From Eutrophocola sp964601805 (GTDB lineage: Bacteria; Pseudomonadota; Gammaproteobacteria; Pseudomonadales; Pseudohongiellaceae): a DNA stretch of 34,290 nucleotides. This document shows positions 1-7,542 of this stretch, in pieces (position 1 is the stretch's first letter; every line of letters begins with the position of its first letter). The translations under genes were made by a program, and so were the position numbers. The notes beneath the pieces were generated by a model that was not told where the DNA came from, did not search any database, and saw nothing but the letters and a program-made list of their open reading frames with translations. The stretch is taken from positions 1-34,290 of the forward strand of contig CAZROW010000030.1 of assembly GCA_964601805.1 (NCBI GenBank), given 5' to 3'.

Positions 1-73
1 ATATAAAGCAAAAATTTATCCGGCAAGTGGAAGGCCATTTAATTGTATAGGCCATCTCACTGAACCGCTTGCC

Positions 74-105
74 CTTTATCGCTTTATCGTTTTATCCCTT
101 TATCG
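74..105. repeat. Octamer tandem array (CTTTATCG)x4
   Basis: Four consecutive 8-bp units read CTTTATCG, CTTTATCG, TTTTATCC, CTTTATCG just downstream of the tatC stop codon. The last two units (16 bp) recur identically, in opposite orientation, at 7033-7048 upstream of ubiE, so this is a dispersed repeat family and not local slippage alone. A loose long-range pairing, GGCAAGTGG near 23-31 with CCGCTTGCC near 65-73, precedes the array. No coding role is seen. Whether it lies inside a larger REP-type element is unclear because the window starts here. Confidence 0.6.
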
Positions 106-115
106 AAAAACTCTT

Positions 116-916
116 TTACTTCTCTTCCTTCTCCGCTTCATCTGCTTCCTCAGGTTGCTCCTCGTCTTCGTCCGGCGTATGCAAATATCTCCCCGCAATC
201 ACCCCCAACTCAAAAAGAAACCACATAGGAATGGCAACGAAGGCCTGTGATAGCGGGTCCTGGGGGGTAAGGAACATGCCTACGACAAAACAGCCAATGA
301 TAATGTAGGGGCGTTTCTCCGAGAGTTTCTGGGGTGTGGTGACGCCGGAAAAGATCAGCAGCAGGGTGGCAATGGGAATTTCAAATACCAGGCCGAATAC
401 CAGGAACAGTGACAGGACAAAGTCCAGGTACTGGGTGATATCGGTCATCACCGACACCGTTTCCGGCGCGCTGTTTACAAAAAAGGCAAAAACGAAATTG
501 AATACCAGGAAGTAGGCAAAGGCTATGCCGGCATAGAACAGGATGACGCTGGATATCAGTATGGGCATGGTGACCCGGATTTCATTCTTGTAAAGCCCGG
601 GTGAAATAAAAGCCCAGGCCTGGTGAAGGATGAAAGGGACGCCGAGAAAAAGGGCGGCATAGATCGAGGTCTTGAAGGGGATCATGAATGGCGAGGTGGG
701 AGAGGTCGCAATCATGTTGGAACCTTCCGGCAACACATCCAGCAGGGGCCTGGATACCAGGATGTACAGATCGTTACCGAAGGGAAAGATAGCAAGGAAC
801 AGTACCAGGACGACCAGCAGGCAACGCAACACCCGGTCTCTGAGCTCAACCAGGTGAGAGATTAGCGGCTGTTCTTCGGAAGCGGGTTCCTGTTCCTGTT
901 GATCGGTTTCTGCCAT
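116..916 (-). CDS. tatC: Sec-independent (Tat) translocase subunit TatC
   Basis: TatC is the polytopic inner-membrane core of the twin-arginine translocase. With TatB it recognises the RR signal peptide of folded substrates. The 266-residue protein shows the family's six hydrophobic segments and landmarks: HLVELRDR (21-28) before the first helix, ISPGLYKNE (104-112) with the conserved loop glutamate E112, FE at 178-179 in the fourth helix region, and TPQDPLSQ (217-224). The C-terminal tail after about residue 248 is strongly acidic (a run of E and D), likely a cytosolic extension. It is the last gene of tatABC, 42 bp after tatB. The ATG at 914-916 fits the family start. Identification is secure. 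Confidence 0.97.
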   Translation of the reverse strand: MAETDQQEQEPASEEQPLISHLVELRDRVLRCLLVVLVLFLAIFPFGNDLYILVSRPLLDVLPEGSNMIATSPTSPFMIPFKTSIYAALFLGVPFILHQAWAFISPGLYKNEIRVTMPILISSVILFYAGIAFAYFLVFNFVFAFFVNSAPETVSVMTDITQYLDFVLSLFLVFGLVFEIPIATLLLIFSGVTTPQKLSEKRPYIIIGCFVVGMFLTPQDPLSQAFVAIPMWFLFELGVIAGRYLHTPDEDEEQPEEADEAEKEEK

Positions 917-958
917 TACTGCGTCTGGGTCTTGGGTGGTGAAAATACCGGGAACAAA

Positions 959-1513
959 TCAGTTGCCGGAATTGTCAGCTTTGTCTTTTGTGGTGTCCGG
1001 TCCGGTCGGTGTTTCCGCTTGTTCGGCGACTGGTGCTGGCCGGGATGTTGTGTCTGTATCATTGGCGCCGCTATCGTTGTTGGCACCGCCGTATTCCTCG
1101 CTGATAATCCGTGCTGCCGGATCATTGGTGGCCAGCTTTTCGACAGGGTCGACCTCGCCAGAGTTTTCATCTGCCTGGCTGTCAGGTTTCTCATCGGAAC
1201 TGGATAGCTCCTTACTCAGGTCAAGATCGTTTTTGATGGATTCAGCTTCTTTTTTGACAGAGTCGATCGATTGGGTGACCTGGTTCTTCGTGCTGTTAAA
1301 CTTTTCCATGATGGCTTCATTGCGCAACTGGCGCCGGATTTCATCTGCACCGACTTCCTGCTCAATTTCACGCTTGATATTGTTGAAGCTTCTGCGCAGG
1401 CGTCCGATCCACAGGCCAAGTGTCTTGATGGCGCCAGGCAATCTGTCAGGGCCGAGCACCAGCAGCGCTACCACGCAGATGACGATAAGTTCAAAAAAGC
1501 TGGGATCAAACAT
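959..1513 (-). CDS. tatB: Sec-independent (Tat) translocase subunit TatB
   Basis: TatB is a single-span inner-membrane protein that joins TatC in the signal-peptide receptor complex. The 184-residue product starts MFDPSFFELIVI, with the conserved E8, a transmembrane helix over about 5-20, and the GPDRLP hinge at 21-26. An amphipathic helix follows (about 28-60), then a long charged low-complexity tail rich in D, E, S and N. The FDPSF start and the GPDRLP form distinguish it from TatA. It sits 50 bp after tatA and 42 bp before tatC, in the same orientation, as expected for one transcript. Confidence 0.96.
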   Translation of the reverse strand: MFDPSFFELIVICVVALLVLGPDRLPGAIKTLGLWIGRLRRSFNNIKREIEQEVGADEIRRQLRNEAIMEKFNSTKNQVTQSIDSVKKEAESIKNDLDLSKELSSSDEKPDSQADENSGEVDPVEKLATNDPAARIISEEYGGANNDSGANDTDTTSRPAPVAEQAETPTGPDTTKDKADNSGN

Positions 1514-1563
1514 CGGTAAAAGTCATCAGCAGTGCTGGCAAGATGCCACCACGGTTGCCGATA

Positions 1564-1812
1564 TCAGGCCTGTTTTTCTGTCGAGTTTTCGTCGACCTTT
1601 TCCGCTTTCACGTCAAAGGTGTCTTTTTCGTCTTCGATCCGGGCCTGGGCATCCTGCTCCTTTTTCTCGTCCTCGCTCATGGCGTTTTTAAAGCCTTTCA
1701 GGGCGCCGCCAAGATCCGAGCCGATATTTTTCAGTTTCTTGGTGCCAAACACCAGAACCACAATCACCAGGATAATGAGCAGTTGTGTCAAATTTACGCC
1801 GCCAAGTCCCAT
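1564..1812 (-). CDS. tatA: Sec-independent (Tat) translocase subunit TatA
   Basis: TatA oligomerises to form the protein-conducting element of the Tat system. At 82 residues it is a normal family length. It has an N-terminal transmembrane helix (about 7-22) with a polar Q10, the FGTKKL hinge (22-27), then an amphipathic helix containing GGALKGFKNAM, and a charged tail. The start is supported by a strong ribosome-binding site: on the minus strand AGGAGGT lies 5 nt before the ATG. It is the first gene of tatABC. A candidate promoter of its own lies in the 111-bp gap after hisE, so it may be transcribed independently of the his genes. Confidence 0.97.
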   Translation of the reverse strand: MGLGGVNLTQLLIILVIVVLVFGTKKLKNIGSDLGGALKGFKNAMSEDEKKEQDAQARIEDEKDTFDVKAEKVDENSTEKQA

Positions 1813-1890
1813 GATTACCTCCTATGAATTCTTTGATTAGCCCCGTTTACCTGCTCTTTGCCAGAGTTGTGGTATTTGAAACGGGGAGCC

Positions 1891-1921
1891 ATTGTAACAG
1901 TCTTCCGGACTTTCTGGACAA
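1891..1921 (-). promoter_or_regulatory. Candidate tatABC promoter (extended -10)
   Basis: Read on the minus strand, a TTGTCC -35-like hexamer (1921-1916) and a TACAAT -10 (1896-1891) are separated by 19 bp. The spacer is long, but the -10 is preceded by TG one base upstream (TGTTACAAT), the extended -10 pattern of sigma-70. The predicted start lies about 70 nt before the tatA ATG. This is motif reading only. Confidence 0.4.
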
Positions 1922-1923
1922 GT

Positions 1924-2256
1924 TTAACGCTTTGCCCGAGAGGCCTTTTCATCCAGTCCGCTGACCCCGAATCGCCTCTCCAGTTCCGCCAGCACTTTAT
2001 CAGGGCCTGTACCCAGGCTGGCCAGCATGACCAGGGTGTGAAACCACAAGTCTGCCGTTTCATACACCAGGTGCCTGGTATCGCCCTCCTGCTGTGCTTC
2101 CCTGGCAGCCTCAATGGTTTCTTCGGCTTCTTCGGCCACCTTGGCCAGGATCTTATCAAGGCCCTTGTGGTGAAGTTGCGCCACGTAAGAAGAGTCCGGG
2201 TCTGCGGATTTTCTTTCTTCTATTATGGCGGCCAGTTTTTGCAGTGTCTGGGTCAT
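1924..2256 (-). CDS. hisE: Phosphoribosyl-ATP pyrophosphatase (histidine step 2)
   Basis: HisE hydrolyses phosphoribosyl-ATP to phosphoribosyl-AMP and pyrophosphate. The 110-residue all-alpha protein carries SYVAQLHHKGLDKILAKV (23-40) followed by the metal-binding acidic cluster E42/E43/E45/E46, then ETADLWFH (66-73) with E66 and D69, which complete the MazG-like metal site. The C-terminal LERRFGVSGLDEK is typical of free-standing HisE. It lies 21 bp after hisI. The two activities are separate genes here, unlike the fused HisIE of enterics. The split arrangement next to tatABC is the Pseudomonas-type order. Confidence 0.96.
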   Translation of the reverse strand: MTQTLQKLAAIIEERKSADPDSSYVAQLHHKGLDKILAKVAEEAEETIEAAREAQQEGDTRHLVYETADLWFHTLVMLASLGTGPDKVLAELERRFGVSGLDEKASRAKR

Positions 2257-2277
2257 AGTGTAAGGATCAGGTTAAAT

Positions 2278-2664
2278 TCAGCCGTAGATTTCATCGGGAC
2301 TTTTCAGCACCGGCTCGTTTTCAATCCACTGGCCATTCTCAAGTTTCAGGTAATAACAGCTTTCACGCCCGGTGTGGCAGGCAATTCCCCCCAGCTGTTC
2401 AACCTGGAAAATAATACAGTCCTGGTCGCAATCCGTGTACACGCCATGCAGTACCTGGGCATGCCCGGATTCTTCCCCCTTGCGCCACAGTTTCTGTCGT
2501 GAGCGCGACCAATACACGGCCCGGTTTTCCTCAACCGCGAGGGCCAGTGCTTCCCGGTTGACCCAGGCCTGCATCAGTACACGGCCGCTTTGCCAGTCCT
2601 GCGCGATTGCGGGGACAAGGCCGTCACTGTTCCAGTTGATGCGGTCCAACCAGTCGGTACTCAT
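2278..2664 (-). CDS. hisI: Phosphoribosyl-AMP cyclohydrolase (histidine step 3)
   Basis: HisI opens the purine ring of phosphoribosyl-AMP. The 128-residue protein contains GLVPAIAQD (15-23), YWSRSRQKLWRKGEESGH (51-68), DCDQD (78-82) providing the Mg ligands D78/D80/D82, and the Zn cysteines C79, C96 and C103 (the last two in GIACHTGRESC). Length and motif order match the free-standing enzyme. It precedes hisE in the same orientation and follows ubiB after 98 bp. Confidence 0.96.
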   Translation of the reverse strand: MSTDWLDRINWNSDGLVPAIAQDWQSGRVLMQAWVNREALALAVEENRAVYWSRSRQKLWRKGEESGHAQVLHGVYTDCDQDCIIFQVEQLGGIACHTGRESCYYLKLENGQWIENEPVLKSPDEIYG

Positions 2665-2762
2665 GGTTATGTTGCCTGTATATCTGCTTGCCGGGATTTC
2701 GGGGGCAAGAATACTCTATTTTGGGGCCGCAGGTCAGAATTCAAGCCATCAGGCCGGTTAAA

Positions 2763-4400
2763 TCAGTGCCGCAGAGCCAGCAGCGCCAGGCCTGCCGTGG
2801 CAAGGATCAGGGAGGCGGCAGGTACTGTCTGAAGGGGAGCAGCTATGCCCGGCAACAGGGTCAGGGCAGAGGCCGCCAGGGCGCCGATGCCAAAAAGGGT
2901 AAAGCGGCGTTTTCGTGCAGCCTGTCGTTTTGCCAGTGCTGCCTCCTGTTCCTGGCGCAGGCGGTCCTGGTTGAGTCGGGTGTACTTGATTTCCTGCATG
3001 GCATCAAAGAGCAGTTCCGGAATCTCGGGGAGCTGCTCCAGCCATTCGGGAACGCGGTCCGTGATTTTTTTCAGGTTGGCAATAGGGGACAGGCGTTCGC
3101 GTTGCCAGTTTTCCAGGAACGGCAGGGCGTTGTCCCACAAGTCCAGCTCGGGGTAGAGTTGCTTGCCCAGGCCTTCAATGTTCAACAGGGTTTTTTGCAG
3201 CAGCACCAGTGAAGGTTGTACTTCCATGTTGAAACGGCTGGCAGTCTGGAACAGTTGCAACAGCAGCATACCGAAAGAAATATCCTTCAGCGGTTTTTCA
3301 AAGATCGGCTCACAGACACTTCGCATGGTGGCTTCAAAGGCATTGACCGGTGTGTCAGGCGGCACCCAGCCGCATTCTACATGCAGTTCGGCGACCTTGC
3401 GGTAATCACGCTTGAAAATGGCCAGCAGGTTTTTCGCCAGGTAATACTGATCATCTTTGCTGAGTGTGCCGATGATGGCGCAGTCCAGGGCAATGTACTG
3501 GGGCTCTTCGGGATGCTCACGGGAGACATAGACATTGCCGGGGTGCATATCGGCGTGGAAGAAGCTGTGGTTGAAAACCTGGGTGAAGAAAATTTCCACA
3601 CCGCGTTCGGCCAGGGTTTTCAGGTCGATGCCTGCCGCCTGCAATTCCGCAATACGGCTTACCGGAATGCCGTAGATACGCTCCATGACCAGCACGTTGG
3701 TCCGGCAGTAATCCCAGTACACTTTTGGTACATACAACAGGTCGGAGTCTTCAAAATTACGGGCCAGTTGCGTGGCATTGGCTCCTTCCGACATCAGGTT
3801 GAGTTCATCAGTGATGATGTACTCATAGTCCTGCACCACTTCCATGGCGCGAAGTCGCTTGCCCTGTTCGATATTGTTCTCAACAAACTCGGCAACGCCC
3901 TTGAGCAGGGCGATGTCCTGTTCAATGATCCTGTCGATACCGGGCCTGATCACCTTGACCACCACGTCCTCGCCGCCAATCAGCGTCGCCGGGTGTACCT
4001 GGGCAACTGAGGCAGATGCCAGCGGTGTCGTGGAAAATGAGGCAAACAGGTTTTCCACCTTGTCACCAAGTGCCTTTTCAATAAGCCCTATAGCTGCCTG
4101 CTCTTCAAAAGGCGGCACGTTGTCCTGCAGGGAGGCCAGTTCATCGGCAATGTCTTCAGGTACCATGTCCCGGCGCGTGGATAACAGCTGGCCAAACTTG
4201 ATAAAGATGGGGCCAAGTTCTTCCAGGGCCAGGCGCAGGCGCTGGCCACGATTGAGTTGTGACAGGTTGGATGCCGCCGGCAGCGGCAGGGCAAGAAAGA
4301 CCGAGAGCATGCGCGCGCGACCCGCACTGCCAAACAAATCCCCCAGGCGATAGCGATTGGCTACCCGGTAGATTCTGAGAAGACGTAACAACCTGTTCAA
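2763..4400 (-). CDS. ubiB: Ubiquinone biosynthesis accessory ATPase UbiB (ADCK/ABC1 family)
   Basis: UbiB is a membrane-anchored atypical protein-kinase-like ATPase needed for coenzyme Q synthesis. The 545 residues show the family-specific KFGQ motif (68-71) in ELGPIFIKFGQLLSTRRD, the alanine-type nucleotide loop ASVAQVH (130-136), lysine K149, the HADMHPGN catalytic loop (282-289, with D284 and N289) and the DFG-equivalent DCA (306-308). Two hydrophobic C-terminal segments (about 498-545) are the membrane anchor. The start codon is TTG (minus strand 4400-4398); no in-frame ATG precedes it and an AGGAG lies 13 nt upstream, a somewhat long spacing. The gene is separated from ubiJ by an oppositely oriented serine hydrolase gene, so it probably has its own promoter in 4401-4540. 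Confidence 0.95.
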   Translation of the reverse strand: MNRLLRLLRIYRVANRYRLGDLFGSAGRARMLSVFLALPLPAASNLSQLNRGQRLRLALEELGPIFIKFGQLLSTRRDMVPEDIADELASLQDNVPPFEEQAAIGLIEKALGDKVENLFASFSTTPLASASVAQVHPATLIGGEDVVVKVIRPGIDRIIEQDIALLKGVAEFVENNIEQGKRLRAMEVVQDYEYIITDELNLMSEGANATQLARNFEDSDLLYVPKVYWDYCRTNVLVMERIYGIPVSRIAELQAAGIDLKTLAERGVEIFFTQVFNHSFFHADMHPGNVYVSREHPEEPQYIALDCAIIGTLSKDDQYYLAKNLLAIFKRDYRKVAELHVECGWVPPDTPVNAFEATMRSVCEPIFEKPLKDISFGMLLLQLFQTASRFNMEVQPSLVLLQKTLLNIEGLGKQLYPELDLWDNALPFLENWQRERLSPIANLKKITDRVPEWLEQLPEIPELLFDAMQEIKYTRLNQDRLRQEQEAALAKRQAARKRRFTLFGIGALAASALTLLPGIAAPLQTVPAASLILATAGLALLALRH

Positions 4401-4484
4401 GGGAAAAATTTTGCTCCTGGATTGGCAGGGTCGGCAACAATAGCACTATTCAGAAAATCAGTAAAATCAATGGACTCCGGGCAG

Positions 4485-4512
4485 TTGTGTGTGATTGACC
4501 GGGGTGTAAAAT
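4485..4512 (+). promoter_or_regulatory. Sigma-70-type promoter of the serine hydrolase gene
   Basis: TTGTGT (4485-4490), a 16-bp spacer, and TAAAAT (4507-4512) predict transcription from about 4519. An upstream ATG at 4511 overlaps the -10 element, so translation more likely begins at the ATG at 4541, which has AAGGAG at 4529-4534. Confidence 0.5.
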
Positions 4513-4540
4513 GAATGAATTCCCTTTCAAGGAGCACGTC

Positions 4541-5761
4541 ATGCCAAAACGCATAATGCCAGTCCTGTTTCTTCTGCTGACAACAGGTTTGCAGGCGCAG
4601 ACCCTCTCCATGGGCGGCAGGTATGAGCTTGACCGTTACCTGATGCAGGCAATTGACAGCACCCGTATTCCCGGTGTGGTTGCACTGGTGACCAACGGCG
4701 AGGAAGTGATTTACCACAGTGCCTTTGGCCTGATGGACAGCGCCAACAGAAAGGCCATGACCCGTGATGCCATTTTCCTGATTGCCTCCATGACCAAGCC
4801 GGTTACCTCCCTGGCGGTGATGATGCTGGTGGAAGAAGGCAAGATCCACCTGGATGATCCCATAGAACGTTATTTGCCGGAGCTGGCTGACAGGGAGGTC
4901 TTTACTGATTTCGACCTGGAAACAGGTGTCTATGAGTCCAGGCCCGCCGAGCGCAGTATTACGATCAGGCACCTGCTGACCCATACCTCTGGTCTGGGTT
5001 ATACCTTTGACAGTCCGGAGCTGGCGAAGGCCCTGGGTATCAACCCGCAGGCAACAGCCACATCCCTGCCGCTGCTGCATGATCCCGGTGAAGCCTGGAC
5101 TTATGGAGAGAGCACTCGCGTACTTGGTCATCTTGTTGAAGCCGTAACCGGCCAGGAATTGTTTGCTTTCATGCAACAGCGAATCCTGGAACCACTGGCG
5201 ATGCATGACACGTTTTACGACATCCCGGCTGACAGGAATGCCCGGGTGGTGACGGTGCATCGAACCGATGGCACGGCACTGATCGAGCAGCCGAATCCCG
5301 ATGGTGTGATCAGTTCGCCCCACAACGGTGATGGCGGCCTGGCCTCAACGGCAGATGATTACGCGCGTTTCATTCGGCTGTTCCTGAGCCAGGGAGTTAG
5401 CGATGCGGGTGTGCCGCTGGTAACGGCTGATACGGTAAGGGAAATGGGCGGCGATTATCACATGGGAGACCTGACGGTTCGTCGCATGCCAACGACAAGC
5501 CGGCTGATCAGCGAACCATTTCCCCTGGGTGCGGGTGTCGACACATTCGGGCTCGGCTTCCAGGTCACGGGCCAGCAATTACCCGACAGTCGTGCGCCTG
5601 GCAGCATGGCCTGGGCGGGTATTTACAATACCGAGTTCTGGATTGACCCTGAAAACAATATCGGGGCAGTCCTGTTGATGCAGTACCTGCCGTTTTACGA
5701 TGACCGGGCCGTTGAAGTGTTACAGGGATTTGAACAACGGATTTACCGCAATCTGGAATGA
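4541..5761 (+). CDS. Secreted serine hydrolase, beta-lactamase/esterase (class C-like) family
   Basis: This is a member of the penicillin-binding/AmpC-like fold (Pfam Beta-lactamase, PF00144), a group that includes family VIII esterases, peptidases and lactonases; the substrate cannot be told. With the ATG at 4541 (AAGGAG 6 nt upstream) it has 406 residues and begins with a signal peptide (KR, then about 12 hydrophobic residues, likely cleavage near LQAQ at 17-20). The SxxK nucleophile motif is SMTK (S83, K86), the second motif is YGE (188-190, Y as base), and HNGDGG (261-266) stands in place of the KTG box. HLLTHTSGL (144-152) is typical of the family. It sits alone on the plus strand between ubiB and ubiJ, converging on ubiJ with a 15-bp gap. 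That position breaks a normally contiguous ubi cluster. Confidence 0.85.
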   Translation: MPKRIMPVLFLLLTTGLQAQTLSMGGRYELDRYLMQAIDSTRIPGVVALVTNGEEVIYHSAFGLMDSANRKAMTRDAIFLIASMTKPVTSLAVMMLVEEGKIHLDDPIERYLPELADREVFTDFDLETGVYESRPAERSITIRHLLTHTSGLGYTFDSPELAKALGINPQATATSLPLLHDPGEAWTYGESTRVLGHLVEAVTGQELFAFMQQRILEPLAMHDTFYDIPADRNARVVTVHRTDGTALIEQPNPDGVISSPHNGDGGLASTADDYARFIRLFLSQGVSDAGVPLVTADTVREMGGDYHMGDLTVRRMPTTSRLISEPFPLGAGVDTFGLGFQVTGQQLPDSRAPGSMAWAGIYNTEFWIDPENNIGAVLLMQYLPFYDDRAVEVLQGFEQRIYRNLE

Positions 5762-5776
5762 CGTACCGGACCTGGT

Positions 5777-6391
5777 TTAGCCAGCCCCCAGTTTTCGAAC
5801 CCTGGCCTCGAGCCTGTCAGCACGCAACCTGAGTTTGTCGATGTCCTGGTAAAACATGGCCAGTTCATTTTTTTGCGGGAACAGCTTTTTCTCTTCGTGA
5901 AGCCAGGCATCAATATCATCACGCAAATTGTTTGCGCTTTGACTTGTAAACTTCCTGGTGCCAGCCATGGCGTCACTGAGTGCCTGGGTTGGTATGTCAC
6001 CGAGCAGTTTGCTCAGGCGATATTCCCAGTCCACATCCAGGTTTTTCAGTATTGACTGCAGGGCGTTGAGAAACCCGGTATCCCCGGAGACGGTAACACC
6101 GCTGTCACGCAGGTTGGCGACGCTGTCCTGGGTCAGCAGCTTGAGCAGAGCGTGCCCCTTGCCTCGTACGGTGGCATCAGCATGCTGGTGCTGCTGGCTG
6201 CCCAGCAACATGATGCTGCCGTCACTGACGACCAGGTTGATGCTCATGGGAGGGAGCTCACACTCGACCCGGAGTGACTTGCCCGACAGTTTTTGTAACG
6301 CACTGGTTGCTACGGGATCCAGGGACAGGATGCCATTAAGGAAAGATTCGGCAGCCGAGAGTATGGCCGTTTGCAGCAAGTTGGCACCCAT
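5777..6391 (-). CDS. ubiJ: Ubiquinone biosynthesis accessory factor UbiJ (SCP2 domain)
   Basis: UbiJ is a lipid-binding SCP2-type protein that organises the Q-biosynthesis complex and presents hydrophobic intermediates. The 204-residue product has an SCP2-like region over about 10-115 (SLRVECELPPMSINLVVSDG, then GDTGFLNAL) and a C-terminal charged helical segment (about 162-200, KNELAMFYQDIDKLRLRADR) typical of UbiJ. It begins 3 bp after the ubiE stop codon on the same strand, the expected ubiE-ubiJ pair. ubiB would normally follow directly, but here a plus-strand serine hydrolase gene intervenes. Confidence 0.93.
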   Translation of the reverse strand: MGANLLQTAILSAAESFLNGILSLDPVATSALQKLSGKSLRVECELPPMSINLVVSDGSIMLLGSQQHQHADATVRGKGHALLKLLTQDSVANLRDSGVTVSGDTGFLNALQSILKNLDVDWEYRLSKLLGDIPTQALSDAMAGTRKFTSQSANNLRDDIDAWLHEEKKLFPQKNELAMFYQDIDKLRLRADRLEARVRKLGAG

Positions 6392-6394
6392 GGT

Positions 6395-7002
6395 TTAACT
6401 TGATGCCTTGTAGCCGATGTGAATGGCGCAGATACCACCCATGACATTGTGGTATTCACAACGTTCAAAACCGGCATCCAGCATCATCTGTTTGAGGGTT
6501 TCCTGGTCGGGATGCATGCGTATGGATTCCACCAGGTATTGATAACTGTCACCATCCCCGGTGATGAGTTGACCGGCTTTTGGCCACAGTTTGGAATAGA
6601 CATCGTAGGCTTTACCCAGCACGGGCTGGACCGGTTTGGAAAACTCCAGCACCAGCACTCTGCCACCCGGTTTGGTCTTGGCGTACATGGAGGCCAGGGC
6701 GGCATCCTTGTCAGTCACATTTCTCAGGCCGTAGGCAATGCAGATGCAATCAAAGGCATTGTCCTCAAAGGGCANNNNNNNNNNNNNNNNNNNNNNNNNN
6801 NNNNNNNNNNNNNNNNNNNNNNNNNNNNNNNNNNNNNNNNNNNNNNNNNNNNNNNNNNNNNNNNNNNNNNNNNNACATCGTTCATCAGGTCGTATTTCTG
6901 TGCCACGGAATGGAACACCTGGCCGACCAGGTCTGCCTTTTCCCCTACCGGGACTTCGCGATAGCCGAAGTGGGTGGTTTGATCTGTGGATTCTTTAGTC
7001 AT
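6395..7002 (-). CDS. ubiE: Ubiquinone/menaquinone C-methyltransferase UbiE, interrupted by assembly gap
   Basis: UbiE is the SAM-dependent C-methylase of the quinone ring. The N-terminal part reads MTKESTDQTTHFGYREV and runs to HSVAQKYDLMND, where the N run begins. On the other side the protein resumes with PFEDNAFDCICIAYGLRNVT, then KPGGRVLVLEFSKP, and ends in SIRMHPDQETLKQMM and HIGYKASS. The missing middle holds SAM motif I. Compared with the E. coli protein as I remember it, about 85 residues (about 250 bp) are absent. Since only 100 N are present, the N run is a placeholder that also shifts the apparent frame. I chose the ATG at 7002; in-frame ATGs at 7011 and 7020 are possible and none has a good ribosome-binding site. 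It is an assembly artefact, not a pseudogene. Confidence 0.93.
6775..6874. other. Assembly gap of exactly 100 N inside ubiE
   Basis: Exactly one hundred undetermined bases. A round 100 is the usual placeholder for a scaffold gap of unknown size. The flanking UbiE fragments imply that roughly 250 bp are missing. Confidence 0.98.
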
Positions 7003-7032
7003 GGCTGCCATTGTACTCATCAATGAAGATAT

Positions 7033-7056
7033 CGATAAAGGGATAAAAGAATAAAG
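7033..7056 (-). repeat. Octamer tandem array related to (CTTTATCG)n, upstream of ubiE
   Basis: Read on the minus strand, three tandem octamers CTTTATTC, TTTTATCC, CTTTATCG end 12 nt before the most upstream possible ubiE start (7020). TTTTATCCCTTTATCG is identical to part of the array at 74-105. It lies directly beside the REP-like palindrome at 7065-7098. Confidence 0.6.
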
Positions 7057-7064
7057 AGGGTGGG

Positions 7065-7098
7065 TCGGATAAGGCACGTAGTGCCGCCATTCGATGGC
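7065..7098. repeat. REP-like palindromic sequence upstream of ubiE
   Basis: A nested palindrome: outer arms TCGGAT (7065-7070) and ATTCGA (7089-7094, one wobble) enclose GGCAC-GTA-GTGCC (7073-7085). A second small hairpin GCCAT-TCG-ATGGC (7086-7098) overlaps it. The GGTCGGATAAGGC opening resembles dispersed repetitive extragenic palindromes of proteobacteria. It sits between the DUF971 gene and ubiE, in the probable ubiE leader or promoter region. Confidence 0.5.
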
Positions 7099-7119
7099 TA
7101 CGATAGATTCCGTGTTGGC

Positions 7120-7542
7120 TTAATTGCCGGAGTCGTTGATTGGCATGATATTGACCACCTGCACATCGGAGGGCAGTTTTTCGCGGCGGGCACCGGCTTT
7201 TTTCAGGCGGGCGAGGTAGTTGTCCCACAGGTTGGCCTGGTTCAGGCATAAGTCCCGCAGGTATTCCCAGCTGTAGATGCCGGTGTTGTGGTCATCATCA
7301 AAATGCAGGCGTACTGCATAGTTGCCGACTGCTTCAATATTTTCTATGCGGACATCCTTTTTCCCGGTTTGCAGGATTTCCTGGCCAGGTCCATGTCCCC
7401 TGACTTCGGCGGACGGGGAATACACGCGCAGGAACTCCGCTGGCAGCGAGTAGATACCGCCGTCATCAAACTTTAGTTCCAGGATGCCCGACTTGCGGTG
7501 AAGCCTGATATCGGTAGGGGCATGTTTCGTTGAAGAGGTCAC
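7120..7542 (-). CDS. GBBH-like N-terminal domain protein (DUF971)
   Basis: This 140-residue protein matches the small domain found at the N terminus of gamma-butyrobetaine hydroxylase and as stand-alone DUF971 proteins. The diagnostic stretch is HNTGIYSWEYLRDL (85-98), preceded by GHGPGQ (49-54). The N-terminal region LHRKSGILELKFDDG also fits. The function of stand-alone members is not established to my knowledge; iron-sulfur or metal-related roles are suggested by homologues. It starts with GTG overlapping the hslU stop by one base (TAGTG), so translation is probably coupled to hslU. An hslVU-DUF971 order is common in Pseudomonas relatives. Confidence 0.88.
   Translation of the reverse strand: MTSSTKHAPTDIRLHRKSGILELKFDDGGIYSLPAEFLRVYSPSAEVRGHGPGQEILQTGKKDVRIENIEAVGNYAVRLHFDDDHNTGIYSWEYLRDLCLNQANLWDNYLARLKKAGARREKLPSDVQVVNIMPINDSGN

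Noticed and set aside
69..308. Plus-strand frame rich in serine at the left edge
   Set aside because: It is the antisense shadow of the acidic TatC tail; no start signals.
4511..4540. Upstream ATG for the serine hydrolase (ten extra residues)
   Set aside because: It overlaps the -10 hexamer, lacks a ribosome-binding site, and would bury the signal peptide; the ATG at 4541 has AAGGAG.
6395..7002. ubiE as a pseudogene
   Set aside because: The apparent frameshift is caused by the 100-N placeholder; both flanking parts are intact and conserved.
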